Positions 16,305 to 26,476 of a stretch of DNA of 64,000 nucleotides are shown one piece after another (the stretch's first letter is position 1; every line of letters begins with the position of its first letter). The DNA is from Rhodocyclaceae bacterium (GTDB lineage Bacteria; Pseudomonadota; Gammaproteobacteria; Burkholderiales; Rhodocyclaceae), in assembly GCA_030824275.1 (NCBI GenBank), contig JAVBXY010000014.1, positions 1 to 64,000 of the forward strand, in the 5' to 3' direction. The translations under genes were made by a program, and so were the position numbers. Below the pieces are notes generated by a model. The model had not been told where the DNA came from and searched no databases. It was given only the letters and a program-made list of their open reading frames with translations.

Positions 16305-17762
16305 ATGACCGAACAGTTCCTCCTCAACTTCACGCCCCAGGAAACCCGCGTCGCGTTGCTCCAGCAAGGCGTCGTGCAGGAGCTGCATATCGAGCGCACC
16401 AACGGGCGCGGCATTGTCGGCAACGTCTATCTGGGCAAGATCGTGCGCGTGCTGCCCGGCATGCAGTCCGCCTTCGTCGAAATCGGCCTCGAACGCACCG
16501 CCTTCCTCCACGTCGCCGACATCTGGGAAGAGCGCCAGGCCAACGGTAGCGAACCGCGCCCCATCGAGCGCATCCTCGCCGAAGGCCAGTCCATCACCGT
16601 GCAGGTGCAGAAGGACCCCATCGGCACCAAGGGCGCACGCCTCACCACGCAAATCTCCATTGCCGGCCGCCTGCTGGTGCACCTGCCACAGGACAGCCAT
16701 ATCGGCATCTCGCAGCGCATCGGCGACGAAGGCGAGCGTGAATCCCTGCGCAAGCGCATCCAGGCCCTGCTGCCCGCCGACGACCCCGGCGGCTACATCC
16801 TGCGCACCGTCGCCGCCGACGCCAGTGACGACGAACTCGCCGCCGACATCGCCTACCTGCGCCGCATCTGGCGCGAGATCAAAAGCCGCAGCGTCGGCGC
16901 CCTGCCGCCCACCCTGCTGCACCACGACCTCACCCTCGGCCAGCGCGTGCTGCGCGATCTGGTGACCAAGGAAACCACCGGTGTCATTATCGACTCGCGG
17001 GAGAACTTCCAGAAACTGCAAAGCTTCGCCGCCGAATACGTGCCTCAGGTCGCCAGCCGGCTCATGCACTACACCGGCGAGCGGCCCCTGTTCGACCTGC
17101 ACGGCGTCGAAGACGAAATCCAGAAGGCTCTGGCCCGTCGCGTGGACCTCAAGTCCGGCGGCTACCTGATCATGGATCAGACCGAAGCCATGACCACCAT
17201 CGACGTCAACACCGGCGGCTACGTCGGTTCACGCAACTTCGACGACACCATCTTCAAGACCAACCTCGAAGCCGCGCAGACCATCGCCCGCCAACTGCGC
17301 CTGCGCAATCTTGGCGGCATCATCATCGTCGACTTCATTGACATGGAGTCCGAGGAACATCAAACCGCTGTCCTCGCCGAATTCAACAAGGCCCTGGCCC
17401 GCGACCACACCCGCATCACCGTCTCCGGCTTCACCCAGCTCGGACTCGTCGAGATGACCCGCAAGCGCACCCGCGAGTCCCTCGCCCATGTGCTTTGCGA
17501 GCCCTGCCCCACCTGCGGCGGGCGCGGCGAAGTGAAGACCGCGCAAACCGTCTGCTACGAAGTACTGCGCGAGCTGCTGCGCGAAGCGCGGCAATTCACC
17601 TCCCGCGAAATGCGTGTGCTCGCCGGCCCGGCGGTAATCGACCTCTTCCTCGAAGAAGAATCGCAAGCCCTGGCCATGCTCTCCGACTTCATCGGCCGCC
17701 CGATTTCGCTACACGCCGAGAGCGGCTATACCCAGGAGCAGTTCGATATCGTGCTGATGTAA
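16305..17762 (+). CDS. rng: Ribonuclease G
   Basis: Endoribonuclease of the RNase E/G family that matures the 5' end of 16S rRNA and decays mRNA. 485 aa. An S1 RNA-binding domain covers about residues 35-130 (GNVYLGKIVRVLPGMQSAFV). The catalytic metal site is in TTIDVNTGGYVG near 300 and IIIVDFIDM near 343. The zinc-link cysteines are in CEPCPTCGGRGEVK near 400. There is no long C-terminal scaffold, so it is RNase G rather than RNase E. ATG 16305 follows maf after 7 bp. Confidence 0.96.
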   Translation: MTEQFLLNFTPQETRVALLQQGVVQELHIERTNGRGIVGNVYLGKIVRVLPGMQSAFVEIGLERTAFLHVADIWEERQANGSEPRPIERILAEGQSITVQVQKDPIGTKGARLTTQISIAGRLLVHLPQDSHIGISQRIGDEGERESLRKRIQALLPADDPGGYILRTVAADASDDELAADIAYLRRIWREIKSRSVGALPPTLLHHDLTLGQRVLRDLVTKETTGVIIDSRENFQKLQSFAAEYVPQVASRLMHYTGERPLFDLHGVEDEIQKALARRVDLKSGGYLIMDQTEAMTTIDVNTGGYVGSRNFDDTIFKTNLEAAQTIARQLRLRNLGGIIIVDFIDMESEEHQTAVLAEFNKALARDHTRITVSGFTQLGLVEMTRKRTRESLAHVLCEPCPTCGGRGEVKTAQTVCYEVLRELLREARQFTSREMRVLAGPAVIDLFLEEESQALAMLSDFIGRPISLHAESGYTQEQFDIVLM

Positions 17763-17785
17763 AATCAGCGCCAGCCAGCAACAGG

Positions 17786-17859
17786 GCGGGTGTCGTATAA
17801 CGGCATTACCTCAGCTTCCCAAGCTGATGAAGAGGGTTCGACTCCCTTCACCCGCTCCA
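17786..17859 (+). tRNA. tRNA-Gly (CCC)
   Basis: The acceptor arms GCGGGTG (17786-17792) and CACCCGC (17849-17855) pair fully, followed by T and an encoded CCA. The anticodon stem TCAGC/GCTGA encloses the loop TTCCCAA, giving anticodon CCC. The T-arm GAGGGTTCGACTCCC has the standard GGTTCGA loop. Confidence 0.96.
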
Positions 17860-17910
17860 CTTTTCATGCTCGTCCGGCGTGGTTGTTCCTGTAGGCATAC
17901 TGCGAAGACA

Positions 17911-19425
17911 ATGACCCCGATTCTCCGGACACTGCTTGCGTTCTGCATGGTTCTCGTAACCAGCGGATTTGTATTTGCACAAGCCGAGCGCAATATCTCC
18001 ACCTCCGCATTGAGCGATAAGCGCATCGCGCTCGTCATCGGGAATGCGGCTTACCCCGGCATGGGTGCGCTGAAAAATCCCGTCAATGATGCAAAGGACA
18101 TTGCAGCCAAGCTCCGGCGCATGGGCTTTGAAGTGATCGTCCGTACCGACTCGCGGCAGAAGGAAATGCTGCGATCCCTTACCGAATTTGGCGACAGGAT
18201 ACGGCCGGGCAGCGAGGTGCTGTTTTTCTACGCAGGCCACGGCATGCAGGTTCGGGGGAAGAACTACCTGATTCCCATCGATGCCGAAATCCGCACCGAA
18301 TCTGCGGTCAGTAGCGAGGCCATCGATGTGGACCAGCTACTCGACAAGCTCGCGCCGGCACGTCTATCGATGGTCATTCTCGACGCCTGTCGCAACAATC
18401 CCTTCGAGCGGCGATTTCGTGGCGGCGGACAGGGTCTGGCATCCATCAACGCGCCGACCGGCACGCTGATCGCCTACTCGACCGCGCCCGGCAAGGTGGC
18501 GGCGGATGGCGAAGGACGCAATGGCCTCTATACGCAGGAACTGCTGGCCGCCATGAGCATTCCCGGCATCAAGGTCGAGGATGTGTTCAAGCGGGTACGT
18601 GCAAACGTGGTTCGCATCAGCGGCGAAACCCAGGTTCCCTGGGAGTCTTCGTCCATGACGGGCGATTTCTATTTCAGCCCAGCTGCCAATCAAGGCGCCA
18701 CGGCATCCAGCGTCGCACCGGCGACCAATTCTCCGGAACTTGCATTCTGGAACAGTGCCGAGCGCAGCGATACCGTCGGCGACTACGAGGCGTACTTGAA
18801 GCGCTTTCCGGACGGCATCTTCTCCGACCTGGCCAAGAGCCGCGTCGTCCTGCTCAAGCGACCGGCCGCAGCCCCCCCGAGTGACCGTGAACTGATCGTG
18901 TCGCCGAAACTGCACGTCGGAGACCGCTGGACCTACAACGATTTCACACAGACCGTCGAGCAGGCCGGCGAACAGGGCTTCGTGCTCAAGCAGGCCCATA
19001 GCAGTACGACGACCCTGATGCGAACCAACGCAGATGGACATTTGCTGAGCACGGAGTCTTTGATGACCAGCGGTGGCGGCCCCAAGGTTTCCTATGCCCC
19101 CGCCCTGCCGATCCTGAAATACCCCCTGAAAGTGGGTGCGGCATGGCGGGAACCCTACCAGACCAAGACGGAATTCATTTTCACCATCAACGATTCCTGG
19201 GAATACGAAGGCAAAGTCACCGGCTGGGAATCGGTGAGGGTTCCGGCAGGCACCTTCGAGGCACTCCGCATTGACTGGTCGATACGGCAGACGAGTGGCA
19301 GCGGTGGCCACAGCGGCACCTACTGGTATGCCCCCGAGGTGAAGGGATGGGCCAGAACGCTGACGCATGCGAGGGGAAAAACGATCACCTCGGAGCTGCA
19401 ATCCTTCGTGCTTCAACCCGACTAG
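17911..19425 (+). CDS. Exported caspase-family (C14) peptidase
   Basis: A 504-aa protein with an N-terminal signal (about residues 1-24, ending VFAQA). The caspase-like domain runs from about residue 34 (KRIALVIGNAAYPG) to 250. The catalytic pair is visible: His in VLFFYAGHGMQVRGKNYLIP near residue 109 and Cys in MVILDACRNNPFE near 160. GTLIAYSTAPGKVAADG follows, as in bacterial metacaspase-like proteins. The remaining 250 residues hold a proline-containing linker and a beta-rich domain I do not recognise (RWTYNDFTQTVEQ to the end). It starts about 50 bp after tRNA-Gly; no partner gene is adjacent. Substrate and role are unknown. Confidence 0.85.
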   Translation: MTPILRTLLAFCMVLVTSGFVFAQAERNISTSALSDKRIALVIGNAAYPGMGALKNPVNDAKDIAAKLRRMGFEVIVRTDSRQKEMLRSLTEFGDRIRPGSEVLFFYAGHGMQVRGKNYLIPIDAEIRTESAVSSEAIDVDQLLDKLAPARLSMVILDACRNNPFERRFRGGGQGLASINAPTGTLIAYSTAPGKVAADGEGRNGLYTQELLAAMSIPGIKVEDVFKRVRANVVRISGETQVPWESSSMTGDFYFSPAANQGATASSVAPATNSPELAFWNSAERSDTVGDYEAYLKRFPDGIFSDLAKSRVVLLKRPAAAPPSDRELIVSPKLHVGDRWTYNDFTQTVEQAGEQGFVLKQAHSSTTTLMRTNADGHLLSTESLMTSGGGPKVSYAPALPILKYPLKVGAAWREPYQTKTEFIFTINDSWEYEGKVTGWESVRVPAGTFEALRIDWSIRQTSGSGGHSGTYWYAPEVKGWARTLTHARGKTITSELQSFVLQPD

Positions 19426-19570
19426 GAAGATCATTCGCCGATTCAGGGCGGGCGCCAGAGCTTCTTTCCCCTGTAGCAAAATCAGCGTTGCACACTTGGC
19501 ATAGCGCTCAATTACGGATAGCCTTCGATTTGCGCATCGGCGCACACTTCTTCTTTTTTCAGGATGATCC

Positions 19571-19996
19571 ATGGCTACCAAGAAACCTGCTGCAAAAGCT
19601 CCCGCCAAAAAGACTGCTGCGAAGCCGGCCGCCAAGGCACCGGCCAAGAAGCCCGCTGCCAAAGCTGCTCCTGCACCGCTCAAGCCGATTTCGACCGCTT
19701 TCACCAAGTCGAGCCTGCTGGCTCATCTGGCTGATGCCGCCGAAGTCGAGTTGAAGCACGTGAAGAAGGTCGTTGCGGCGCTGGAAGATGCGGTTCTCGC
19801 ATCTCTGCACAAAAAGGGCCTGGGCGAGTTCACCCTGCCCGGCCTGCTCAAGATCGTGACGGTGAAGATCCCGGCGAAGCCGAAGCGCAAGGGCATCAAT
19901 CCCTTCACCAAGCAGGAACAGGTTTTCGCGGCCAAACCGGCGACGACCCGCGTAAAGGTGCGTCCGCTGAAGAAGATCAAGGACGCAGCACTGTAA
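19571..19996 (+). CDS. HU-family DNA-binding protein with Lys/Ala/Pro-rich N-terminal tail
   Basis: A 141-aa nucleoid protein. Residues 1-40 are a histone H1-like low-complexity tail built of AKKPA and KAPAKK units. Residues 44-135 carry an HU/IHF-like domain (SLLAHLADAAEVELKHVKKV, LGEFTLPGLLKIVTV and a DNA-binding arm region around KRKGINPFTKQEQVFAAKPA). The GINPFTKQ segment corresponds to the arm of HU with the Pro that intercalates DNA. The upstream 145 bp (19426-19570) holds no gene and presumably its promoter; I see only a weak TTGCAC match near 19488. Its ATG has GGA close upstream. Confidence 0.85.
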   Translation: MATKKPAAKAPAKKTAAKPAAKAPAKKPAAKAAPAPLKPISTAFTKSSLLAHLADAAEVELKHVKKVVAALEDAVLASLHKKGLGEFTLPGLLKIVTVKIPAKPKRKGINPFTKQEQVFAAKPATTRVKVRPLKKIKDAAL

Positions 19997-20063
19997 TTGA
20001 TGGTCCGGGGGCCGGGTTTTCCTGGCCCTCGTTGCGGAGCGACGGTCCGGTTGCGTCAGTGGC

Positions 20064-20206
20064 GCCGTGCAGCCATCCGCTACGGCGAGGATCCGCAGCG
20101 ACGAGGAGAGCGTATTGTGCTCGACCGTCTTGCTGCGCAGGGGTTTCATCAGAGCGTCTATTGATCAACCGCCCTGTAGCGCTTTACTTCATCAGCGCCG
20201 ATTTTT
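20064..20206 (+). repeat. Long form of the dispersed repeat between convergent HU and ptxE genes
   Basis: This stretch shares four blocks in the same order with the reverse complement of 43968-44051. Block 1 is CATCCGCTACGGCGAGGA (20074-20091). Block 2 is 20103-20127, matching at most positions. Block 3 is CGCCCTGTAGCG (20170-20181). The last is the end ATCAGCGCCGATTTTT. Relative to the other copy it has about 12 extra bases between blocks 1 and 2 and about 42 between blocks 2 and 3. Its right end runs into the 3' end of ptxE. Confidence 0.7.
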
Positions 20207-21116
20207 GTACTGACGATCCGGTCGATGCATGCATTGCCGGCATTTCAACGGACGCGGCGAGCCAACTCCCGAAGCGATGGGCCGGATGCGTATCCGCCAG
20301 CGAATCGCGCCAGGCGACATGGAGCGACTTGCACGGGGGCTTGCCTTCCAGCGGTATGGCTACCAGCGTTCCGGCGCGCACTTCTTCCTCGACGGTGCCG
20401 GCGAGCACCAGCGATACGCCCATGTCGGCCTTGACCCATTGCTTGACGGCAGCGGTGGAGCCGAGGCGCTTGCCGAGGGGCAAGGCCGCCAGCTCTACGC
20501 CGAGGTAATCGGCCAGCAGGCGGCCGGTGCCGGTACCCGGTTCGCCACCCAGCAGGGGCGCTTCCAGCAATTGCGCCCGGCTCACCTGCGTGAGCGATGC
20601 CCAGGGATGATCAGGGGCGGCAATCGCGACCAGGGTTTCGTGACGCCAGACGCGGGCGATGTAGCCAGGGCGCTGGTCCCACCATTCCATGATGGCGACG
20701 TCGATGTCGCCCCTTGCAAGTTGCTCGGCTATGTCGATATTGCCGCCTATTCGCACTTCAGCGTCCTGCCCTTCCGCCGCCGCCGCGTAGGCCTTGAGGT
20801 AGGGATGCAGCAGGTAGATGCCGATATTGCTGCTGGCGCCGATGGCCAGGGGACGCCGGCGGAAGGCGTTCAGCGCGTTGCTCGCCAGGCCTTGCAGTTT
20901 GCGGGCGTGATCCTGGAATTCCCGCCCCTCCACTGTCAGGCGGCAGCCCTGCGGATCACGGTCGATGAGGCGGACGCCCAGGAGGCCTTCCAGCTTTTGC
21001 AGTTGCTGGGAGATGGCGCCCTGGGAAATGCCGAGTTCCCTTGCTGCCGAGCGAAAGCTGCCCAGCCTCGCGATGGCGAGGAAGCTCGCCACCTGATCGA
21101 GGTTCAGCGTGCTCAG
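20184..21116 (-). CDS. ptxE: LysR-type regulator of the phosphite operon
   Basis: A LysR-family transcription factor, about 310 aa. The winged helix-turn-helix covers residues 6-65 ([20 protein letters not shown] and [19 protein letters not shown]), and an effector-binding domain follows. It is the last gene of ptxABCDE in the same direction, matching the arrangement known from Pseudomonas stutzeri. No ATG, GTG or TTG fits the expected N-terminus. The best start is CTG at 21116, which overlaps the ptxD TGA and has GAAGG 7 bases upstream. The last residues (SVQKSALMK) are encoded by the end of the repeat at 20064-20206. Effector (phosphite or none) is unknown. Confidence 0.82.
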   Translation of the reverse strand: MSTLNLDQVASFLAIARLGSFRSAARELGISQGAISQQLQKLEGLLGVRLIDRDPQGCRLTVEGREFQDHARKLQGLASNALNAFRRRPLAIGASSNIGIYLLHPYLKAYAAAAEGQDAEVRIGGNIDIAEQLARGDIDVAIMEWWDQRPGYIARVWRHETLVAIAAPDHPWASLTQVSRAQLLEAPLLGGEPGTGTGRLLADYLGVELAALPLGKRLGSTAAVKQWVKADMGVSLVLAGTVEEEVRAGTLVAIPLEGKPPCKSLHVAWRDSLADTHPAHRFGSWLAASVEMPAMHASTGSSVQKSALMK

Positions 21117-22120
21117 GCTGCGGCCTTCGTCAGGGGCCGATTGACCGCGCCTTGCGGTTCCTGATCGGCCAGCACTTGCAGGATGTTGGTGGCGGCTTCC
21201 ATTTCGATGGCGAGGCGCACCGAGGCCACGGCGGAGCCGATATGCGGTGTGAACAGCGTGCGTTCCTTGTCCGCGAGGAGACGCGGAGATATCTGTGTCG
21301 GGCGATCCGGCCGCGCCCACTCCTCCAGCTCGAAGACGTCCGCCGCGTAACCGGCGAGCTTGCCGGCGGCCAGGGCGTCGGCCACGGCCTCCTCATCCAC
21401 CACGGAGCCGCGACAGGCATTGACGAGGAAGGCGCCGTGCTTCATGGCGGCAATGGCGTTGGCATTGATCAGATGCAAGGTGTCGTCGCGATAGGGAACC
21501 ATCGGCACCACGTAGTCGCTGTCCGCCAGCAATTGTTCCACCGTGACGCGACGCAGGCCGAGGCGAGCCTCGATGTCGGCGGGCAGGGGACGGGGATCGG
21601 CGTAGAGCAGTTTCAGTTCGTAGCCTTGCAGGCGCGCGGCGATGGCCTGGCCGACGGCGCCCATGCCAATGATGCCGAGGGTCTTGCCGGTAAGGCCGGC
21701 GCCGTAGAGCACCGGCCGCCAGCCGTCGAAGGAACCGCCGCGGACCAAGCGGTCGCCTTCGAGCATTTTCCGCGTCAGCCCGATCAGCAGGCCGATGGTC
21801 AGCTCGGCGGTGGGAATGGTCAGCAGGTCGGGTACGTTGGTGATCCAGATGCCACGCCGGGTGCAGGCGGCCACGTCGTAGTTGTCATAGCCCTTGAGGG
21901 CGCAGCCGACGACGCGCAGGCGGGGGCAGGCGGCGAGGAATTCATCGTCGACGCTGTCGGTCATGAAGGTCATGATGGCGTCGGCATCCTTGGCGCGGCG
22001 TAGGATTTCTTCGCGGCTGAGGCGCTCCCGCGTGGTGTTGGGGACGACGTCGCCATGCTCGGCCAGGCGGGTGATGGTCTCGGGGTGCGCCCAGCTGGTG
22101 AGGACGATTTTGGGTTTCAT
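21113..22120 (-). CDS. ptxD: Phosphite dehydrogenase
   Basis: Oxidises phosphite to phosphate with NAD+. A 335-aa D-2-hydroxyacid dehydrogenase. Residues known to matter in the P. stutzeri enzyme are present at matching or nearly matching positions: Met53, Lys76 (in GCALKGYDN), Trp134, Tyr139, Arg237 (in [10 protein letters not shown]), Glu266 (in FELEEWAR) and the catalytic His at 293 (in TPHIGSAV). VGCALKG and the [10 protein letters not shown] stretch separate PtxD from ordinary hydroxyacid dehydrogenases. The Rossmann loop is GIIGMGAVG near 149, and Asp175 after the second strand predicts a preference for NAD. ATG 22120 has GGAG upstream; ATG 22135 is also in frame. Confidence 0.95.
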   Translation of the reverse strand: MKPKIVLTSWAHPETITRLAEHGDVVPNTTRERLSREEILRRAKDADAIMTFMTDSVDDEFLAACPRLRVVGCALKGYDNYDVAACTRRGIWITNVPDLLTIPTAELTIGLLIGLTRKMLEGDRLVRGGSFDGWRPVLYGAGLTGKTLGIIGMGAVGQAIAARLQGYELKLLYADPRPLPADIEARLGLRRVTVEQLLADSDYVVPMVPYRDDTLHLINANAIAAMKHGAFLVNACRGSVVDEEAVADALAAGKLAGYAADVFELEEWARPDRPTQISPRLLADKERTLFTPHIGSAVASVRLAIEMEAATNILQVLADQEPQGAVNRPLTKAAA

Positions 22121-22131
22121 GTTGTCTCCAT

Positions 22132-23798
<1,667 letters not shown>

Positions 23799-24611
23799 TC
23801 AGTCCTCGATGATGGCCAGGTCGAGTGGCGAATGGTTGATGGGGAAAGTTGAATGAGTGACGGCTGATTTGGGCGGCGGGTTGGTCTGGTCGTAGATCAT
23901 GTCGAGCACGCCATCGGTCAGGGCTTCGGGGGAACCATCGAAGACCACGTGGCCGCGAGCCAGGGCGATGACGCGGTCGGCGTATTCCTTGGCGAACTCC
24001 ACCTGATGCAGGCTGACGACGGTGGTGATGCCATCCTCGCGGCAGATCTGCTTGAGCTGGGAAAGCACCCGGCGCGAACTCGCCGGATCGAGGCTGGCCA
24101 CCGGCTCGTCGGCCAGCATCAGGCGCGGTTGCTGCGCCAGGGCGCGGGCGATGCCGACCCGTTGCTGCTGGCCGCCGCTGAGCCGATCCACCCGATCCAG
24201 CGCCTTGTGCAACAGGCCGACCCGGTTCAGGCAATCGAGGGCGATGTGCCGCTCGGCGCGGGGTAGCGGGAAAAGGCTGCGCCAGGTCGCGTGGTAACCG
24301 ATACGGCCCAGCAGCACGTTGGCCAGCGCGGTATGGCGACCGATGAGTTGGTGCTGCTGGAAGATCATGCCGGTCTGGCGGCGATGGGCCTGCAAGCTGG
24401 CATTGCCATCAATGGCGCCGAGGCCGTCCACAAGAACCCGACCAGTGGTCGGCCGATTCAGGAGATTCAGGCAGCGCAGCAGTGTGGACTTGCCGGCGCC
24501 GGATGCGCCCAGCAGTACCGTGAATTCGCCACGTCCGAAACGCAGGGAAGTCGGCTGCAGCGCAACGAGGTCGTCGCGATAGCGGACAGATACGTCATTC
24601 AACTGAATCAT
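23799..24611 (-). CDS. ptxA: Phosphite ABC transporter ATPase
   Basis: ATP-binding subunit, 270 aa. Walker [16 protein letters not shown] near residue 35, signature [15 protein letters not shown] near 143 and Walker [15 protein letters not shown] near 163 are all intact. The last 30 residues (after DQTNPP) are less typical and low in conservation. First gene of the operon; its leader (24612-24888) carries a palindrome, repeats of a possible Pho-box kind and a copy of the dispersed repeat. Confidence 0.93.
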   Translation of the reverse strand: MIQLNDVSVRYRDDLVALQPTSLRFGRGEFTVLLGASGAGKSTLLRCLNLLNRPTTGRVLVDGLGAIDGNASLQAHRRQTGMIFQQHQLIGRHTALANVLLGRIGYHATWRSLFPLPRAERHIALDCLNRVGLLHKALDRVDRLSGGQQQRVGIARALAQQPRLMLADEPVASLDPASSRRVLSQLKQICREDGITTVVSLHQVEFAKEYADRVIALARGHVVFDGSPEALTDGVLDMIYDQTNPPPKSAVTHSTFPINHSPLDLAIIED

Positions 24612-24638
24612 CGGTAAGCCCTCCTGCGCCGCTGGAGT

Positions 24639-24655
24639 GATTCGTTTTTCGAATC
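24639..24655 (-). promoter_or_regulatory. Palindrome before ptxA, possible operator or leader hairpin
   Basis: GATTCG, TTTTT, CGAATC forms a perfect 6-bp inverted repeat 28 bp before the ptxA ATG. CGAATC recurs at 24681-24686. It could be a PtxE or other regulator site, or an mRNA hairpin. Confidence 0.4.
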
Positions 24656-24708
24656 AATCTCCGGAAGCGATAAAGCAATTCGAATCGGAGAGGGGACGAT
24701 AGCGACCG

Positions 24709-24751
24709 AGTTTGACGGTCAGGTTTCAGTCAGTTGAACTGTTGATGACAT
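24709..24751 (-). promoter_or_regulatory. Possible degenerate Pho box array upstream of ptxA
   Basis: On the minus strand this reads as four units spaced 11 bp: ATGTCAT, AGTTCAA, CTGAAAC and CCGTCAA. The spacing fits Pho boxes (7-bp repeats every 11 bp, consensus CTGTCAT) but only the first unit matches well. Distance to ptxA is about 100 bp. Confidence 0.3.
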
Positions 24752-24780
24752 AAGGTAGCTTGCGTTTTCAGTCGGCCGGC

Positions 24781-24804
24781 GCCGTCTCACCAGCGCCGAC
24801 TTTT
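24781..24804 (+). repeat. Dispersed 24-bp repeat, intergenic, upstream of ptxA
   Basis: Forward copy: GCCGTCTCAC then CAGCGCCGACTTTT, one mismatch to consensus. The only short copy that lies clearly outside a gene. The rest of 24805-24888, up to the mocR stop, shows nothing else I recognise. Confidence 0.8.
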
Positions 24805-24888
24805 CGGACAGAGCGGTCAACGAGAGGCCTCAGCCTGGAGGCCAGCTACGGCCGAATTACTGACGTTGCGTTCAGATTGGAACAGGCC

Positions 24889-26385
24889 CTAGCGACGTCG
24901 TTGTTGCCTCCATGTCTCCTTCAATTTGATCAGAGCCAGTCGTATTTCGTCTGGAGTGTAGGCTGCGAAGCCTGCTAACCAACCAAATTGCTGGGGAGTT
25001 CCGATATACAGTCGAGATAGTCGCGGCAGGTCGATATCCTGATCCCGTGCCATGTTGATCCAGGCCTGTTCGCTTCGGCTATCTGCAACTTGACACGCAG
25101 CTTGGAGTCCGCCTTTGGGTACGGTGACGGTGGCTGTTCCCTCCAGGTGTTTGGCAAATTCAAAAACAAATGCATCGCGCCGCGCACGGTAAACGCTACG
25201 CATTTTCCTAACGTGCTTGGAAAAGTGACCATCCTCAATGAAACGGGACAAAGTCAGTTGATGAATCACCGAGCAGTGACCATCCATCAGGGTTCTTGCC
25301 GTTGCCATGGGCTGCACCAACTTGAGCGGTACGACCATGTAGCCGATTCTCAGACTAGGAAACATCGATTTGCTGAAGGTTCCCACATAAATTGTGCGTT
25401 CATGTGGGTCGAGGCCCTGCACCGAGGAAGTGGGATGACCGTCATAGTGGAATTCACTGTCGTAGTCGTCCTCAATAATCCAGGCTGAGTTTTCATAGGC
25501 CCAGGCCAGGAGAGCTTGGCGCCGCTCCAAGCTGAGAGTCGATCCAGTGGGGTATTGATGGGATGGCGTGATGTAGACCCCTCGAGCCGGGGCTAGTTGC
25601 GTCAGGATCTCGGTACGCAAACCATTGTCATCGACTGGCACCGGTACCAGTTTCAGCCCATTCGCTTCATAGGCCCTTCGGGCGCCGTGGTAGCAAGGAT
25701 TTTCAATGGCGAAGGCATCGCCTTCATCAAATAGCATGGTTGCGGTCAGGGCCAGGGCCTGCTGTGAGCTGGTCAGCACGATGACTTGCGCTTCGCTGCA
25801 ATGAACTCCCCGCTGCAAGGCAATGTGGTGCGCAATATTGCGCCGCAGCTGCGCTTCACCGGCCGGATCTCCTGCTTGCAGCGCACGGGAACCCGTTTCT
25901 CGTAGTACCTGACTGTAGATTTTTTTCCAGATATCCACGGGAAAGCTACGCAGGTCGGGCACGCCAGCGACAAAGGGGCGCACGACCGGCTGGTCGACAA
26001 CACCACCACCGCTATGGATGGCCTCGCCACGATGGGACAACACCTGCACGGGAGTGACGGCAAGAGGTCCGGACCGTCGTCGTACCGCACTTGCCCCGGA
26101 TAGCTGAGGGATGGCGGTGGCGGAGATGAAGGATCCACTGCCCATGCGGCGAAGCAAATAGCCTTCGGCCTCCAATTGGCTGTAGGCGATTTCCACCGAC
26201 TCCCTCGCTACTTTCAGGCGCAAGGCCAACTGCCGACTAGAGGGAAGCTGATCGTCCGCCCTCAGCAAGCCCTTGGCGACCCAGTGTTTAACCGCCATGG
26301 CAATGCGCAGGGGTACGGAAAGGTGAGCGAGTTCTTCGGCATGTAGCTTGAACTCAAGCGAGCTGAGGTCAGGGCGATTTTTCAA
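24889..26385 (-). CDS. MocR-family (GntR-aminotransferase) transcription regulator
   Basis: A fusion regulator of 498 aa. A GntR winged helix lies at about residues 20-90 (LPSSRQLALRLKVARESVEIAYSQL), then a linker, then a class I aminotransferase-like domain (residues 125-490). The PLP lysine is in GTFSKSMFPSLRIGY near 350. PSHQYPTGSTLS near 274 and IIEDDYDSEFHYDG near 301 are conserved. Relatives GabR, TauR and PdxR sense amines or PLP and activate divergent genes. It is divergent from the molybdoenzyme operon. The only start near the expected N-terminus is TTG 26385. Less GC-rich than the flanking core genes. Confidence 0.9.
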   Translation of the reverse strand: MKNRPDLSSLEFKLHAEELAHLSVPLRIAMAVKHWVAKGLLRADDQLPSSRQLALRLKVARESVEIAYSQLEAEGYLLRRMGSGSFISATAIPQLSGASAVRRRSGPLAVTPVQVLSHRGEAIHSGGGVVDQPVVRPFVAGVPDLRSFPVDIWKKIYSQVLRETGSRALQAGDPAGEAQLRRNIAHHIALQRGVHCSEAQVIVLTSSQQALALTATMLFDEGDAFAIENPCYHGARRAYEANGLKLVPVPVDDNGLRTEILTQLAPARGVYITPSHQYPTGSTLSLERRQALLAWAYENSAWIIEDDYDSEFHYDGHPTSSVQGLDPHERTIYVGTFSKSMFPSLRIGYMVVPLKLVQPMATARTLMDGHCSVIHQLTLSRFIEDGHFSKHVRKMRSVYRARRDAFVFEFAKHLEGTATVTVPKGGLQAACQVADSRSEQAWINMARDQDIDLPRLSRLYIGTPQQFGWLAGFAAYTPDEIRLALIKLKETWRQQRRR

Positions 26386-26421
26386 GTGGTCTGCCTAGTT
26401 ATTAAAAAGTGGGCTGTCTAG
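26384..26421. promoter_or_regulatory. Direct-repeat operator candidate for the MocR regulator
   Basis: AAGTGGTCTGCCTAG (26384-26398) and AAGTGGGCTGTCTAG (26407-26421) match at 13 of 15 positions and start 23 bp apart, about two helical turns. Paired direct repeats in the divergent intergenic region are typical for MocR regulators. The first copy covers the regulator's own start codon, which suggests autoregulation. Confidence 0.6.
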
Positions 26422-26476
26422 CATGACATTCTGCCCTTAATCTCGTTCCATCTTCAAACCTTTGATGGGGCCGGGA

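Noticed and set aside
17836-17859. Integration at tRNA-Gly with a duplicated 3' end
   Set aside because: I looked for a second copy of the tRNA 3' end near the right edge of the accessory region and saw none.
20000-20035. Terminator after the HU gene (GGGCCGGG, TTTT, CCTGGCCC)
   Set aside because: The stem is good but there is no T-run behind it; it may help end transcription but is not a clear terminator.
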